DNA of 64,000 bases from Tridacna crocea. Lineage: Eukaryota > Mollusca > Bivalvia > Cardiida > Cardiidae. The stretch spans positions 39,030,619 through 39,094,618 of the forward strand of contig OX031071.1 of the NCBI GenBank assembly GCA_943736015.1, in the 5' to 3' direction. Within the stretch, counting starts at the first letter, position 1; the number at the start of each line of letters is the position of its first letter. Positions 31,834-44,189 of the stretch are shown piece by piece. The translations under genes and the position numbers were made by a program. The notes under the pieces were generated by a model. That model worked only from the letters and a program-made list of their open reading frames with translations. It did no database searches and was not told the origin of the DNA.

Positions 31834-31928
31834 ACTCTATTTATTATCAGGGCTGGTTAATGTAAAAACTATACAAAGCTTCAACAAACAATATGAATGA
31901 ATATGAACAAACAAGACATAGTATTGCC

Positions 31929-32371
31929 TTAACTCTTTACCAAACAAACCCTGGTTTTCATGACTCTGTGAAAGAAGCCTTTTGAAAATATTGTGGGAAA
32001 AGGAGAAAATGCTGTTTTTTTTACCATTCCCAAAACAAATTTTAATTTTAGTCAAGTTAATTTTGTTGTCTGCTAATGCTTTCAATTTTGACCAGTCCAA
32101 AATTGTGTTGTTTGGCAAAGTTAACCCTTTACCACACAATCCATACCTTTGACGACCCTGAGAAAGAAGCCTGTAGAAAACATTGTGGGAAGCACTTAAA
32201 CAACATTGTGGGAAAAGGAGAAACTGCTGGTAGCCAGCATTTTCTCCTTTTCCCACAATGTTTCCTATCTTTCACAAACCGAATTTCAAATTGTTAGTCA
32301 CTTTTTTTGTCCTCTGCAAATTGTTTCGATTTGAACAAGTCTAAAATATTGTTGTTTGGTAATTGACTTAA
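31929..32371 (+). mobile_element. Two TTAA MITEs sharing one TTAA
   Basis: Copy one (31929-32124) lacks much of its hairpin. Copy two (32121-32371) starts at the same TTAA and has a duplicated stem start (AACATTGTGGGAAG, then ACATTGTGGGAAAAGG). Confidence 0.83.
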
Positions 32372-32389
32372 ACCCTAGGCATTTTTACC

Positions 32390-32535
32390 AATACTTTTTA
32401 CAATATTCTCCCCATGCCACTGGCTGCTTTCCCAGATAATCACAATCAGCAGTAAGAGCAATAATTTTTCTTGCAGTGACTATCATCAATTTAGGAAAGA
32501 AATTTGGGATTTGAATCAGCCTTATACACCGTACC
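32390..32535 (+). mobile_element. SINE fragment
   Basis: Shares TGCCACTGGCTGCTTTCCCA and 'gactatcatcaat' with the SINE body at 15536-15835. Confidence 0.5.
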
Positions 32536-32726
32536 CATGCACTGCTAATTTTTTTTATTCTTTTGACACAGTATTAGCACACCAAAATAATATCCTGGAT
32601 GTTTTTTTCTTTACACACTTAAATCATTGCATTACTTTGTAAGTCTTTGACAATATTTTCTCTGTTTTTTTTTTGTTAATCCAAAGAGTTCATACAGGCA
32701 GACATGGGTCAAAACATTTCGCTATT

Positions 32727-32905
32727 TAAGAAATTCTATTCTTTCTATCGTGATCTATCTTTCAATAAACCATAGTTGTGAGTTATGAGGTACAATAAGT
32801 AATGCATTAAGGCGATACCATAAGTGGTTTATTCATTGCGCCTCATAACTCACAAAAAGGTTTATTGAATGATAAACCATGATAGAAGGAAGACTATTTT
32901 GAATC
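32727..32905. mobile_element. Foldback element, ~180 bp
   Basis: Arms TTCAATAAACC...GTGAGTTATGAGG and CCTCATAACTCAC...GGTTTATTGAA, with outer ends TTCTATCGTG and CATGATAGAA. No target duplication recognised. Confidence 0.7.
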
Positions 32906-33111
32906 TAACATGACTAACTCTTAATGAAAGTAAAACAAGTTGATACTTAGAGTAAAAACATGGATGCAGATTATATTACTTACTAACTTTATACAGAAAT
33001 GACGTCACTCTATATAGAATGATGTTATGGAATGTCACTGATTTTACTACCACTCTTTTGTTGCACAGTGTTTATAGAGCCGAATTCAAGTGTCATGTTA
33101 AAATTCTAATA

Positions 33112-33337
33112 GTTTACACACAATCCCTACTTTTGACAACCCTGAGAAAGAAGCCTCTAGAAAACATTGTGGGAAAAGGAGAAAATGTTGTTAACCAGCA
33201 TTTTCTCCTTTTCCCACAATTTTTTCTACCCTTCACAGAACAAATTTCAAATTTTCAGTCACTTTTTTTTATTGTCGTCTGCAAATGCTTTCGATTTGGA
33301 CAAGTCGAAAAAATATTGTCGTTTGGTGATGAGTTAA
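33112..33337 (+). mobile_element. TTAA hairpin MITE
   Basis: Left end decayed (GTTTACACACAATCCC). Right end GTTTGGTGATGAGTTAA. Confidence 0.83.
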
Positions 33338-33529
33338 ATTTCCTGCTTGTCCAAGGACCATAATACTTTATGATTCAGCCACACGTCAGACAAATAATAT
33401 TCACCTCTTTGATGCATCATTATTATATCATGGTTTGCTTGGTATTGTAGGGAATTATAAATACCCTTTTACCAGTATATAACAGCTCATATATCATTGA
33501 TATTTACAAATAAATAAAAGATATTTTTT

Positions 33530-33745
33530 TTTCGGTGAAAGATGGAAATTTATTTCATCTAGAGAACACCATTGGTAATATTTTCACGAGTGGCTGTATG
33601 CCACTTGTGAAAATATTACCGATGGTGTTCATGAGAGGAAATAAATTTCGATCTTTCACCAAAAAATCAGCCACTCGTGAAAATATTACCGATGGTGTTC
33701 ACGAGATGAAATAAATTTCGATCTTTCACCGAAAAAAAACAAATA
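33530..33745. mobile_element. Foldback element with duplicated right arm
   Basis: TTTTCGGTGAAAG opens the left arm. The right arm (GAAAATATTACCGATGGTG to CGATCTTTCACC) occurs twice in tandem, the second ending CTTTCACCGAAAA. Confidence 0.78.
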
Positions 33746-34446
33746 TTCTGTTTATTTCATGCTTTTAACCCTTTTTAGGAGGAGCTTTATCAAAACCCAG
33801 TACAGTTCTTTTCCGTTATTCCCCGAGGCGCACCACTCCCACATAGCAACGCATTACAATATTATGTCAAGCGTGAGAAATGTAAGGTAAATGACGTCAT
33901 ATTTCCATCTGGTTGTGAGACATGAACAATTAACCTAGGCAAGAAGAACATGAAATCAGTATTTTCACTGTTCGTACCCATATAATATCAAAAAGTATTT
34001 TCACTCCTATTTCTCGATATCCTACCGGAAAGCATGAAATAATTGTTACTACTAGTAATGTACAGGATTCTGACATAATTTCTCTGCATTGCAATATTGT
34101 TTCCTTTCATGCAATGGTAATGTTTGTGTGATGTTTGTTTAATTTTTGTGTTTGTTTGATTTTTGTATTGATGTAATATACATTTCTTTTTGCATAATAA
34201 CCTTTTTTTAACCAAATCTTTGTAACAAAACATACAATTTTCTGTGATATATGCATACAGTTATATTTCTTGTACTTTGTAATTAATTATATAATCTTTG
34301 TTGTTTTCAAAGAAACGTAAAAGGTATCATGATCAATGTCAGCGTCATAATCACCGTGCAAAACTTTTGACATTTTTCATTATCTGTGTCACATAATCGC
34401 CGTGCAAAACTTTTAATATTTCCCATTATGGCAGACATTAATGACT
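33746..34446. other. Geneless, nothing recognised
   Basis: AT-rich; short open frames only; no repeat family recognised. Confidence 0.5.
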
Positions 34447-34675
34447 TTAACTCTTCACCACACGACAAAATTTTAGCCCTGTCCAAATTGAAAGTATTTA
34501 AAAACCACAATGCCAATGTGGCTCTAATGGTGCAATTGTTTATTGATAGGGTAGAAAACATTGTGGGAAAAGGAGAAAATGCTGGTTACCAGCATTTTCT
34601 CCTATTCTCACAATCTTTTCAAAAGGCTTCTTTCTCCGGGTTGTCAAAAGTCGTTATTGTGTGGTAAAGGGTTAA
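34447..34675 (-). mobile_element. TTAA hairpin MITE, full length
   Basis: TTAACTCTTCACCACACGAC to GTGGTAAAGGGTTAA. Confidence 0.88.
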
Positions 34676-34689
34676 ACAAGGGATAAATG

Positions 34690-34948
34690 TTAACTCTTGA
34701 GCCGCTAAATTTTCAGTCACTTTTGTTTTGGCATCTGCAAATGCTTTCAATTTGGACAATCCTAAAATATTGTTGTGTGGTAATGAGAAAATGGGAAAAG
34801 GAGAAAATTCCACTTACTAGTATTTTCTTCTTTTTCCACAATGTTTTTTACCCTATCAAAGCAAAACATTTGAACCACAATTAAATTTTTTCTGCAAATA
34901 CTTTCAATTTGTACAAGGCTAACATTTTGTCATTTGGTAAATGGTTAA
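34690..34948 (+). mobile_element. TTAA MITE, rearranged double copy
   Basis: A right-half sequence (AGTCACTTTTGTTTTG to GTGTGGTAATGAG) is followed by a second hairpin and right half ending TTTGGTAAATGGTTAA. Confidence 0.72.
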
Positions 34949-35304
34949 TTAAAGATCAAATCATACTGATCTCTGATAATAAAATCTTAAAATATATTCT
35001 TTTTAACTGTTCTTTTTTATGTTTATCACATTACATGGCAAAGAGGAACAAAATAATGAATGGTTTTGGGCAGGTACATGTAGATGTAATATCACAATCA
35101 GAAAAGGTTTTAAGGGAAATTAATTTGCTGATATAATCTTGTAGGACACAAATTTAGAGACGACGTACATCAAGATCAGAGTGCATAAAATTTGCAGTCT
35201 GATCTCCGGTCTGTACTGTCCTCTTATTTACTCAAGCCCAAGAGATGAAAATATATCTAAGTTTTTCGTAGATTGTATTTTCAGCCATTGAAAGATTTTA
35301 CCCT

Positions 35305-35529
35305 TTAACTCTTACTGACTGACAAAATTGTAGACCAGTCGATCCAAATTGAAAGCATTTGCAGACGACAACCTAAGTAAGGCTCAAAAATTGAAATTCG
35401 TCTTGGGAAGGGTAGAAAACATTGTGGAAAAACGAGAAATTACCAGCATTTTCTCATTTTTCTACATTGTTTTCAAAAGGCTTCATACTCAGGGTCGTTA
35501 AAAGTCGGGATTGTGTGATGAAGGGTTAA
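35305..35529 (-). mobile_element. TTAA MITE, hairpin partly deleted
   Basis: TTAACTCTTACTGACTGAC to GTGATGAAGGGTTAA. The left hairpin arm is shortened (AAACGAGAAATTACCAGC). Confidence 0.82.
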
Positions 35530-35559
35530 CAAACAGTCTCAATCTGTAACATTCTAACA

Positions 35560-35719
35560 GAAGCGGGCTTTTAAAAGCATTGTGGGAAAAAAGAGAAAAT
35601 GTTGGTAACCGGCATTTTCTCCTTTTTCCCACAATGTTTTCGGCCCTATAAACGACAGAAAACATCATTTGAGCTACATATATTTAGTTCCAGGATTTTG
35701 TTGTTTTGGACAGAGTTAA
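35560..35719 (+). mobile_element. TTAA MITE, left end truncated
   Basis: From AGAAGCGGGCTTTTAAAAGC to GGACAGAGTTAA. Its last TTAA is also the left TTAA of the next element. Confidence 0.72.
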
Positions 35720-36748
35720 GGTAGTAGACCCCTAACGCTTCTAGTGGAACATGGAATAAAATTTCTTGTTAGTTGATTAACAGAACAGAACAGAACAAAT
35801 TTTATTTTACGACAAGTACACAGTTGTACATAGTCCATAAAAATACAAAAATGAAAATGAAAAATCACCAGATACAAGGCGAGCATGACGTAAAATATAC
35901 ACTTTAAGTCTTGTTACTGGCTAGCAAAATGCCGACAGAAAAGTGTCGAACACGCAGACAATCTGTAATGTATAAAGTGCCGGACAAATAAGCTGGACTC
36001 CCTCAGTCAAGCACACAGCCATGACTGAAAGACCTCACCCCATCCATCCAGCGCTCAACTTGCGAAAAAAAAAATTAATGGAAAATACAAAGAAAATTAT
36101 ATACAAATTTTTGGGAAAATACATGTACCAAGAAAACTGTATAAAAGCATTTGGGAAAATACCAAGGAAAATATATACAAGTTTTGGAAAAATATCAAGG
36201 AAATTTTATACAACAGGAGTGTAAGCCTTTGAAGTGCCAACCTATTAAAGTTGTCCCTGCAGGCAACAATAACCAAAGCCAAACCGTTTTAGCAGGCAAA
36301 GAAGATCAATATAAAAATAAAGATAAAAATAAAGATAAAGATCGGACCGCACACAATGAGGATTATGATCCCAGATCATGCTATCCAGAACGCATGAAAG
36401 CAATTCGGTATACTTAATAAATGGAGGAGAATTAACAAGGATTTATACTGATATACGAGTAATACTGTTGCAATTTTAAACGTCTAGACATTTCTTTCAT
36501 GGCAATCATAAAATTATTTATTTGATACTTGTTTTATATTTTAGTTTTCTGAAAAGGAAGGTAATTATTATGTCCCTTTGGAATGAGAATATAGTGTTTT
36601 AGGTTTATTCTAAACATAAAAAAAGGAAAAAATGTGGCTTAGTTAAAGTTAATACTCACTTTTAATAATAGCAAATTTCGTAGGATAATGTAATAGATAT
36701 ATGTAGAGTGGAGATGGCAGTTTTCCATTAGGGGGTCTACTACCTTAA
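35716..36748. mobile_element. Second TTAA family, long copy with insertion
   Basis: TTAA then GGTAGTAGACCCCTAA at 35716-35735; TTAGGGGGTCTACTACC then TTAA ends at 36748. The interior is interrupted by non-LTR-like sequence at about 35780-36420. Confidence 0.75.
35780..36420 (-). mobile_element. Possible non-LTR retroelement fragment
   Basis: A pentamer run AACAGAACAGAACAGAAC followed by AAATTTTATTTTACGAC reads, on the minus strand, as a retroelement 3' end with a short repeat tail. No reverse transcriptase is recognisable. An A-rich stretch with three diverged ~36-bp repeats (GGGAAAATAC and AAGGAAA words) lies at 36080-36215. Confidence 0.35.
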
Positions 36749-36959
36749 ATCATAATGATGTACATGTACTTGTTTTAGTTTATCTTTGATACAAACTTTA
36801 CAATGTTTTCAACAATTTTCATTTATACACCATGACAGCATACCTTTTTATATTAAAGTAAAACTTAAGTAAAACCTGAGCTTTAGTTTTTGATGGTTTT
36901 TCCAAAATATAGAATTAAATTACAATCAAAAGAACTGTATCAAATGTCTACAACACAAC

Positions 36960-37172
36960 AACGTTTTCGACTTGTCAAGTTCAAAAGTATATGCATACAA
37001 TGAATTAAATGTCACTCAAATTGTAGTAACTATCATCGATAAAGTAGAAAACATTTTGAAAAAAAAAAAAAAGGAGAAAATGCTGGTCACAAGCATTTTC
37101 TCCTATACTCGCAATGTTTTTGAAAGTCTTCTTTCTTAAGGATGTTAAAAGTTGGCAAATGGGTGGTAAAGA
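36960..37172 (-). mobile_element. TTAA hairpin MITE, decayed
   Basis: Core AGGAGAAAATGCTGGTCAC and AAGCATTTTCTCC with an A14 run in the left arm. Termini are weak (GGGTGGTAAAGAG). Confidence 0.68.
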
Positions 37173-37465
37173 GAATTTTTTGTTTGTAGTCAAATTGGTC
37201 TTCTTGAGATCACTGTTTCAATCCCTGGCTCGGCCAATTGTTTTTAGAGGGTTAAGGATATATAGTCATTGCAACAGGATTTATTCCTCTCTCATTGCTG
37301 ATCATTTTTCTGATGATGGCGGTGTAGGAAAGCAGCCGATGGTACACAAAAGAATATTGTCCTGAGCACTCGTTAAAGAATGTATACGTGCTCTGGAACC
37401 TGCAACATAACTGAAACAATGTTGAAAACAGTGATAAACACCATGCAATCAATCAATCAATCAAA
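37173..37465 (+). mobile_element. tRNA-SINE
   Basis: B-box-like GTTTCAATCCCTGGC, a body with GGCGGTGTAGGAAAGCAGCC, and tail ACACCATGCAATCAATCAAT. Confidence 0.65.
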
Positions 37466-37519
37466 CTGCATTTCCAGATACAAAGATTTTAGGTTGAGTG
37501 ACAGATTATAAAAATTACT

Positions 37520-37640
37520 TCAAGAGTTTATCCCTTACAAAAGAACCCTGACGAAAATGCCCTTTGAAAACATTGTGGAAAAAGGAGAAAATGCTGGATA
37601 CCAGCATTTTCTTCTATTTCCACTATGTTTTTTACCATAT
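37520..37640 (+). mobile_element. TTAA MITE, truncated after hairpin
   Basis: AAGAACCCTGACGAAAATGC, then a complete hairpin (GCTGGATACCAGC). The right third is absent. Confidence 0.7.
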
Positions 37641-40210
37641 AGTCGAGACATGTAAGCAGGTAAAAAAGAACAGAAAGGCAGGCATGTGCCATGCCAGGAA
37701 TGAAGTAAAGATGAAGCTCAAGTTATTCTAAACCTTTCTTCCAATTTTTCCCTTCTTTCATCGTGCATTGTGCAGCAAAACAGATGTTTGCACGTTCAAA
37801 TGCCAACCACAACTTTGTCAAATTTTGGACAGCGTAAATCGTGATGAGAATGCTGTTTTCAGACGATGAAGAACTTGAAGTCTGATCTCTGATCTGCACT
37901 GTTGGCCATCTGGTTTTTATTTTCTGGAAAAGGCTAGATCTATTTTGAAATTGAAATGATTTGGTCCTTTCCTGATTAATTGATCACAGGAATCGGTGAA
38001 AATTGTTGGTGTTGGTGGAATTAGTTGGTGAAAATAGCTAAATGTCAGCCAAAGTGGTCACTCTCTATTATAAATATACAAGGAGTGCAACCACTATGGA
38101 CCAACGTACAGTGTCGCAAATCGGAAGCTGCTGCTACTGTACGCCCCAAATCAGTTAGCTGCAGTAAACAAGTTTAACAAAACAGGCTGGCACGCGTAAT
38201 CTAGCAAACAGAAAATGATCGGGTGTTTTGCATTTGAAAGGTAAGAAGTTTTTCTACAAATACATACTGCGATTGGGTTCATAAACCGAGCGAGTTTTGT
38301 ATAGGAAAGCTGCATCACCAAATTTCGTCGTTGGCGGCTGCCATGATCGCTAAACATTTGCTTTCTACTCCTTCGGGAAGATCGGAAACCATTTTCTGAT
38401 ACTGCATACAGATAAAGAAATCATTCAGCTTTGCGTATACATTTCTATGGTTGTATTTAGTGCCATATCCATTGAAATAATTCACTTTTTATCAAGGTAC
38501 CATCAAAACGTTCACTGTACGGCTAGCTGCATCTGTACGCAACGATTAGCTGCATTTCACAATAAAAAATGTGTACGCCTAGCTGCATTAATGCATCATA
38601 ATACTGAACAAAAAGGTTCAGCCCATATGGTAAAACACGTTTTTTTTAGCTCAGAATTATATGTCGTATGCCGGATCGGAATCTAGGCATATCCCGGGAA
38701 TCTGCCTAGACCAAATTAGAATAATACTTTAGCGTAGACCAAAGTAGATCTAGATTCTTTTCCAAATTTTTAATCATATTAATTCTTATACAATGTAACA
38801 TGTGTTTACAATTGAGACCTATTTTTAATTGAAGCAATTTATTTGTTTTTCCCTCAATTGCTCCGTTTTCCTCGTTGCATTTTTTCCTCGAAAGTGCTAA
38901 ACACTCAAAATTTAATCTTACTCAGAATTTCTAATTAAACTTCTTTTATGTTGGAGTTTAAGTTGACTAAGATGGTTAATATGTAGTCGCATTATATAAA
39001 ACGAGAAAATATTCCGATTTGGTCTAGGCAGATTGTGGAGCTGCCTAGCCAAACTGTTAAACTATTTTGGTATAGGCAAAATTCCAGTTTGGTCTAGATT
39101 TCGGATCTGCCTATATTCCAGTTTGGATAGCGACATACATAAATATATAAATTCAAACAATAGCAGGTAAGATTATCTTGTTTCTTCAAGGCATTTCATG
39201 AATTACACAAATCCGGCTCCATTGATAAATCCTTTTATTACATGGAAAACATCGCTGATATTATTTCTTGATTTAGGTGTAGTTCCTGTACAACAGATAG
39301 GTACAAAGTTTGCCTTTTTTTTTTGCAACCCCTAATCATTGATTTTAATTCATTGATAAACATCAATGAATTTGCAACGCCGTAGACGTCGCAATTAAGC
39401 TGGTTTTTCAACATGCTCATTTTCCTAGCGATTTCTTTGCGATTTGAGTTTGCACAGCAACTTTACGGTTGCCACACGGGAGCCATACGGCTACCTTGAG
39501 ACCATAGCACATCAATCATACGGTTTTATAACTTGCGTTTGTCCTGCGAAGGCCGAAAGACGATCGCACGAACATCTTGCGGCTGCTTTGCGAATGCCTT
39601 GCGTTTGGTGAAAGTCTGTCTGAAGACTACTGCAGAACATAGGAACAACGTAGAGATTCGCACAGCTGCCTATTAAATGCCTCGCAAATGCCTTGCGAAA
39701 AGTTAGCGTCATCCGTCCTCTTTTAAAAAGTTTGTATGTCTTGTTCGTCATCAGTCGCTATCGAGACGAGAAGGTCATGCAGAAACGAAGATCTCAGAAT
39801 GGAAAGGGATAGGTTCCGATTGCTGATCCCCCATTGAACCCGAGACATTCAAGGTACCACCAACCCAGGATTTAGATGAAGAAAGCACGTGCTTGTACAA
39901 GAATGACAAAATGCCCTTAGCATAAAATATCGTCGTCCCGTACTTTGTCTGCGAATATCCTGTCCATTGTTTCAATATGCAACCTATGTGCCGGGGTAGC
40001 ATTGTGAATATATATATATCCAATCGGACAAGAGGAGATAATTCCTCCTCCTTATGGCGATCGCACGAACACCGTACAGCTGTCTTGCAAAATCGTGCTT
40101 GCCGTGCGGTGGTCGTACGAAACTTTGAAAATTCTTACGGCAGTCTTGCGGGTGCCTTGAGAATTTGTGCAGCAGCCTTAAGCTAACCGCACGACAGCCG
40201 TGCGAACTCG

Positions 40211-42034
40211 TCGCTTTGTTTTTAGCTCACCTTAGCACAAAGTGCTACAGGTGAGCTATTGTGATCGTCCTATGTCCGTCGTCCGTAGTCTGTCGTCCGT
40301 CGTCCGTCGTCCGTCAACAATTTCTTTAAAAATCTTCTCCTCCTAAATACTGGATTAATCTTGGCAGGAATGTTCCTTGGGTGAAGCTCTACCAAAATTG
40401 TTCAAAGAATTTAATTCCACCCATAACTCTGGTTGCCATGGCAACAAAAAGAAAAAAAAAAACGAAATCTTTGAAAATCTTCTTCTCTGAAACTATAAGG
40501 CGTAGAGCTTTGATATTTGGTATGTAGTATCTCCTAATGGACCTCTATCAAGTTTGTTCAAATCATGCCCGTAGGGTCAAAACTGGCCCCGCCCCGGGGG
40601 ATAACGAGTTTGAGCCTAGGAACAAAGGAGGAAAACTTTAAAAATCTTCTCCTCTGAAACTTGAAGGCGTAGAGCTTTGATATTTTGTATGTAGCATCTC
40701 CTAGTTGACCTCTACCAAGTTTGTTCAAATTATATCCCTGGGGTCAAAACTGGCTCCATCCCAGGGGTCACAAGTTTGAGCAAAGGAACGAAGAAGGAAA
40801 AATTTAAAAATCTTCTCCTCTGAAACTTGAAGGCGTAGAGCTTTGACATTTAGTATGTGACATCTCTTAGTGGACCTATGCCAAGTTTGTTCAAATTATG
40901 CCCCTGGGGTCAAAGCTGGCCCCACCCCGGGGGTCACAAGTTTGAGCATAGGAACAAAGAAGGAAAACTTTAAAAATCTTCTCCTCTGAAACTAGAAAGC
41001 GTAGAGCTTTGATATTTGGTCTGTTGGATCTCCTAGTGGACCGCCACCAATTTTATTCAAATGATGTCCCTGGGGTCAAAACTGGCCCCACCCCGGGGGT
41101 CACTAGTTTGAGCATAGGAACAAAGGAGGAAAACTTTTAAACTCTTCTTCTCTGAAACTAGATGGCGTAGAGCTTTGATATTTGGTATGTGGCATCTCCT
41201 AGCGGACCTCTACCAAGTTTCTTTAAATCATGCCCGTGGGATCAAAACTGGCCCCGCCCCGGGGGTCTCAAGTTCGAACATAGGAACAAAGAAAGAAAAT
41301 TTTAAAATTCTTCTTCTCTAAAACAAGAAGGCATAGAGCTATGATATTTGGCATGTAGCAGTGAATCTCTACCAAGTTTGTTCCTATTATGCCCTTGGGA
41401 TCAAAACTGGCCCTGCCCTGGGGGGGGGGAGGGGGTGTGTCACAGGTTCGAACATAGCAACAAAGAAGGAAAACTTTGGAAATCTTCTCTGAAACTTGAA
41501 GGTGCAGAGCTTTGACATTTGGTGTGCAGAATCTTCTAGTGGACCTCTACCAAGTTTGGTAATATGTTGTCCCTGGCGTCAAAACTGGTCATGCCCCGGA
41601 GGTCACAGGTTGGAACATATGAACAAAGAAGGAAAATTTTGAATTTATTTTTCTCTTAAACGGGAAGGTGTAGAGCTTTGATATTTGGGATGTAGCATGT
41701 TTGAGTGGACCTCTATCAAGTTCGTTCCAAGGATGCTGCTTTGGTTAAAACTGACCCAGCCCGGGGACCACAAGTTCGAACATAGGACAAAGAAGGAAAA
41801 TTTAAAATTCTTCTTTGAAACTGGCAGGGGTATAGCTTTGATATTTGATTGCCCTATGTCCGGCGTCTGTCGCCCATCAACAATCTCTTAAAACATCTTC
41901 TTCTCCTAACCCACTGGGCCAATCTTGATGAAACTTGGCAGGGATGTTCCTTGGGTGAAGCTTTACCAAAGTTGTTCAAAGAATTGAATTTCAATCATAA
42001 GCTATAGTCTAAGGTGAGCGTTCCAGGGCCGAGT
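40211..42034 (+). mobile_element. HINE/pearl-like family A array, nested in long-TIR element
   Basis: The head TTTTTAGCTCACCTTAGCA leads to ~10 units of ~165 bp ('tagagctttgatatttgg', 'gggtcaaaactggcccc', 'ggaacaaagaaggaaaac'). The tail AAGGTGAGCGTTCCAGGGCC is truncated before the usual TCTTGTT. Confidence 0.85.
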
Positions 42035-42664
42035 TGCTTTTTCGTACGTTCAACCTGCGGACACCATACAGTTCGTGAGTCAACTGTACGAACAATGTAC
42101 CGAGATCGCTTTGAAAATTGCATGTTTGCAGCGAAAATCGTAAGACGAAAAAATCGCACGGCTGATGTGAAAGAGGCTTTACCAAGAAAATCGCAGCTAA
42201 CCGAGCAGTACAAAAATTCGGGTTAGCAGCTAGCCGTACAGTGAACGTTTTGATGGTACCTTGATAAAAAGTGAAATATTTCAATGGATATGGCACTGAA
42301 TACTACCATGACATGTATACGCCAAGCTGAATGATTTCTTTATCTGTATGCAGTATCAGAAAATGGTTTCCGATCTTCCCGAAGGAGTAGAAAACAAAAG
42401 TTTAGCGATCATTGCAGCCGCCAACGACAAAATTTGGTGATGCAGCTTTCCTATTCAAAAATCGCACCGTTTATGAACCCAATCGCAGTATGTATTTGTA
42501 GAAAAACTTCTTACCTTTCAAATGCAAAACACCAAATCATTTTCTGTCTGCTAGATTACGCGTGCCAGCCTGTTTTCTTAAACTTGTTTACTGCAGCTAA
42601 CTGATTTGGGGCGTACAGTAGCAGCAGCTTCCGATTTGCGACACTGTACGTTGGTCCATACTGG

Positions 42665-43857
42665 CAACGGATCTCCCATAAAAATTCGACACGACTGTCA
42701 CCCAAAATCATCGCTGAAAATGGGGTCAAATCAATATTAACCGACATAAACACACACCTACCGTGCTCTTAAATATCTAATCTGCAGATTTAGTAAGTTC
42801 CTACCTGCCCCGAGTCACTCTTTCCGCGTCATTCATCCGATTTTCCTAGGGCGATATTTAGCAAGAATCAGCCTCGGCGAATCCACCATGGTTCACCAAC
42901 TTCCGGTTATCGGAGTGAATGGGCAAAGTGTATTCCCCGGCCCTACCTGTCAAAATGGGTCATAATTCCCGGCCCTTGCTGCCCCCATTTAAAATCTTTT
43001 ATTTTTCGTTGTATTATGCTCAGAATAGTATTAAAATGAAGCCTAGTAATAAAAAAGGACGAATTTCAAACGCTACACATGCTTGGAAAGTCAAGTTTCT
43101 ACATACCATTAGAAAGGTTGTTAACTAAGCTTTAATTTGGTGCTAATCTTATTAGATTTGGCAAATAAATGAAATATTTAGCACCTGGGGCCGGATTTTA
43201 TCACTAACAAATTACGACGCATTTCAGCAAAAAAAAAAAATGACGAATTTCAAACGCTTTTATCATAACTACATATGCATGAAAAATCATGTTTCTATAT
43301 ACCATTGGAAAAGTTATTACCTAAGCTTTAATTTGGTGCTAATTTTATTCAAATGTACCCGCCAATAAAATATTTAGCAAGGAGGCCGTTAGGGCCGGGA
43401 ATTGTGGCATATTTTTGATTGGGGCCGGAGAATACACATACCTATACAGTCAAAAAAATTATATATATATATTTTTGATTTGCATCGATTGTGTTGATAT
43501 AAATATAACATGATTTTTCTTAGATTTAACTTGTACCTACGGAAATTTTATGAACATTTTCTGACGTGATTTATTGGAAAAAGTAAACAGACATTTTCAT
43601 TCACTCCGATAACCGGAAGTTGGTGAACCATGGTGGATTCGCCGGGAGGCTGATTCTTGGTGAATATCGCCCTAGGGAAATACGATGAATGACACGGAAA
43701 GAGTGATTCACGGCAGGTAGGGACATAATAAATCGACAGATTAGATATTTAAGAGCACGGTAGATGTGTGTTTATGTCGGCTAATATTGATTTGACCCCA
43801 TTTTCAGCGATGATTTTGGGTGACAGTCGTGTCGAATTTTTTTGGGAAATCCGTTGC
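42665..43857. mobile_element. Nested ~1.2-kb TIR element
   Basis: Inverted repeats of about 265 bp begin CAACGGATCTCCC and end GGGAAATCCGTTG, with CACGACTGTCACCCAAAATC, TATCTAATCTG and AACCGGAAGTTGGTGAACC mirrored inside. The ~650-bp middle has two diverged ~185-bp direct repeats (GACGAATTTCAAACGCT, then AAGCTTTAATTTGGTGCTAA). It interrupts the right arm of the larger element. No target duplication is clear. Confidence 0.8.
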
Positions 43858-43945
43858 ACTCCTTGTATATTTTATAATAGAGAGTGACCACTTCGGCTGA
43901 CATTTAGCTATTTTCACCAACGAAACGTCCGATTCCTGTGAATTG

Positions 43946-44173
43946 ATAAACCATTTCCCAAACAATCCCTGGTTTTCACGACCCTGACAGAGAAATCTTT
44001 AGAAAACATTGTGGGAAAAGGAGAAAATGCTGGTAATCAGCATTTTCTCCTCTTCCAACAATGTTTTATATCTTTCCCAAAACAAATTTCAGTTTATGAG
44101 TCACATTAATCTTGTCGTCTGCAAATGCTTTCAATCTGGACGAGTCTAAAATGTTGTTGTTTGGTAAAGAGTT
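43946..44173 (+). mobile_element. TTAA MITE, CCCAAA-type left end
   Basis: ACCATTTCCCAAACAATCCC to GTTGTTTGGTAAAGAGTTG. It abuts the right target duplication of the long-TIR element. Confidence 0.82.
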
Positions 44174-44189
44174 GAAAATCTTTCCTAGC

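Larger units (their letters stand above)
37985..43940. mobile_element. ~6-kb long-TIR DNA transposon, composite
   Basis: Ends CACAGGAATCGG and CCGATTCCTGTG are flanked by the direct repeat AATTGAT (37978-37984 and 43941-43947). Long inverted arms run inward: 37985-38530 pairs with the right arm, which is split into 43858-43940 and 42230-42664 by a nested element. A family A HINE sits in the middle (40211-42034). The own interior (38540-40210, 42035-42229) carries many TCTAGGCAGAT/CTGCCTAGACC and GCACGGCTG/TTGCGGCTGC words in both orientations, but no recognisable transposase, so it is non-autonomous or gutted. Confidence 0.82.

Noticed and set aside
35068..35136. HVDV-encoding frame as the PSMD14 last exon
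   Set aside because: Four residues match by chance, the rest does not, and no suitable splice acceptor precedes it.
36021..36417. Lys-rich open frames
   Set aside because: They follow an A-rich local repeat; no homology recognised.
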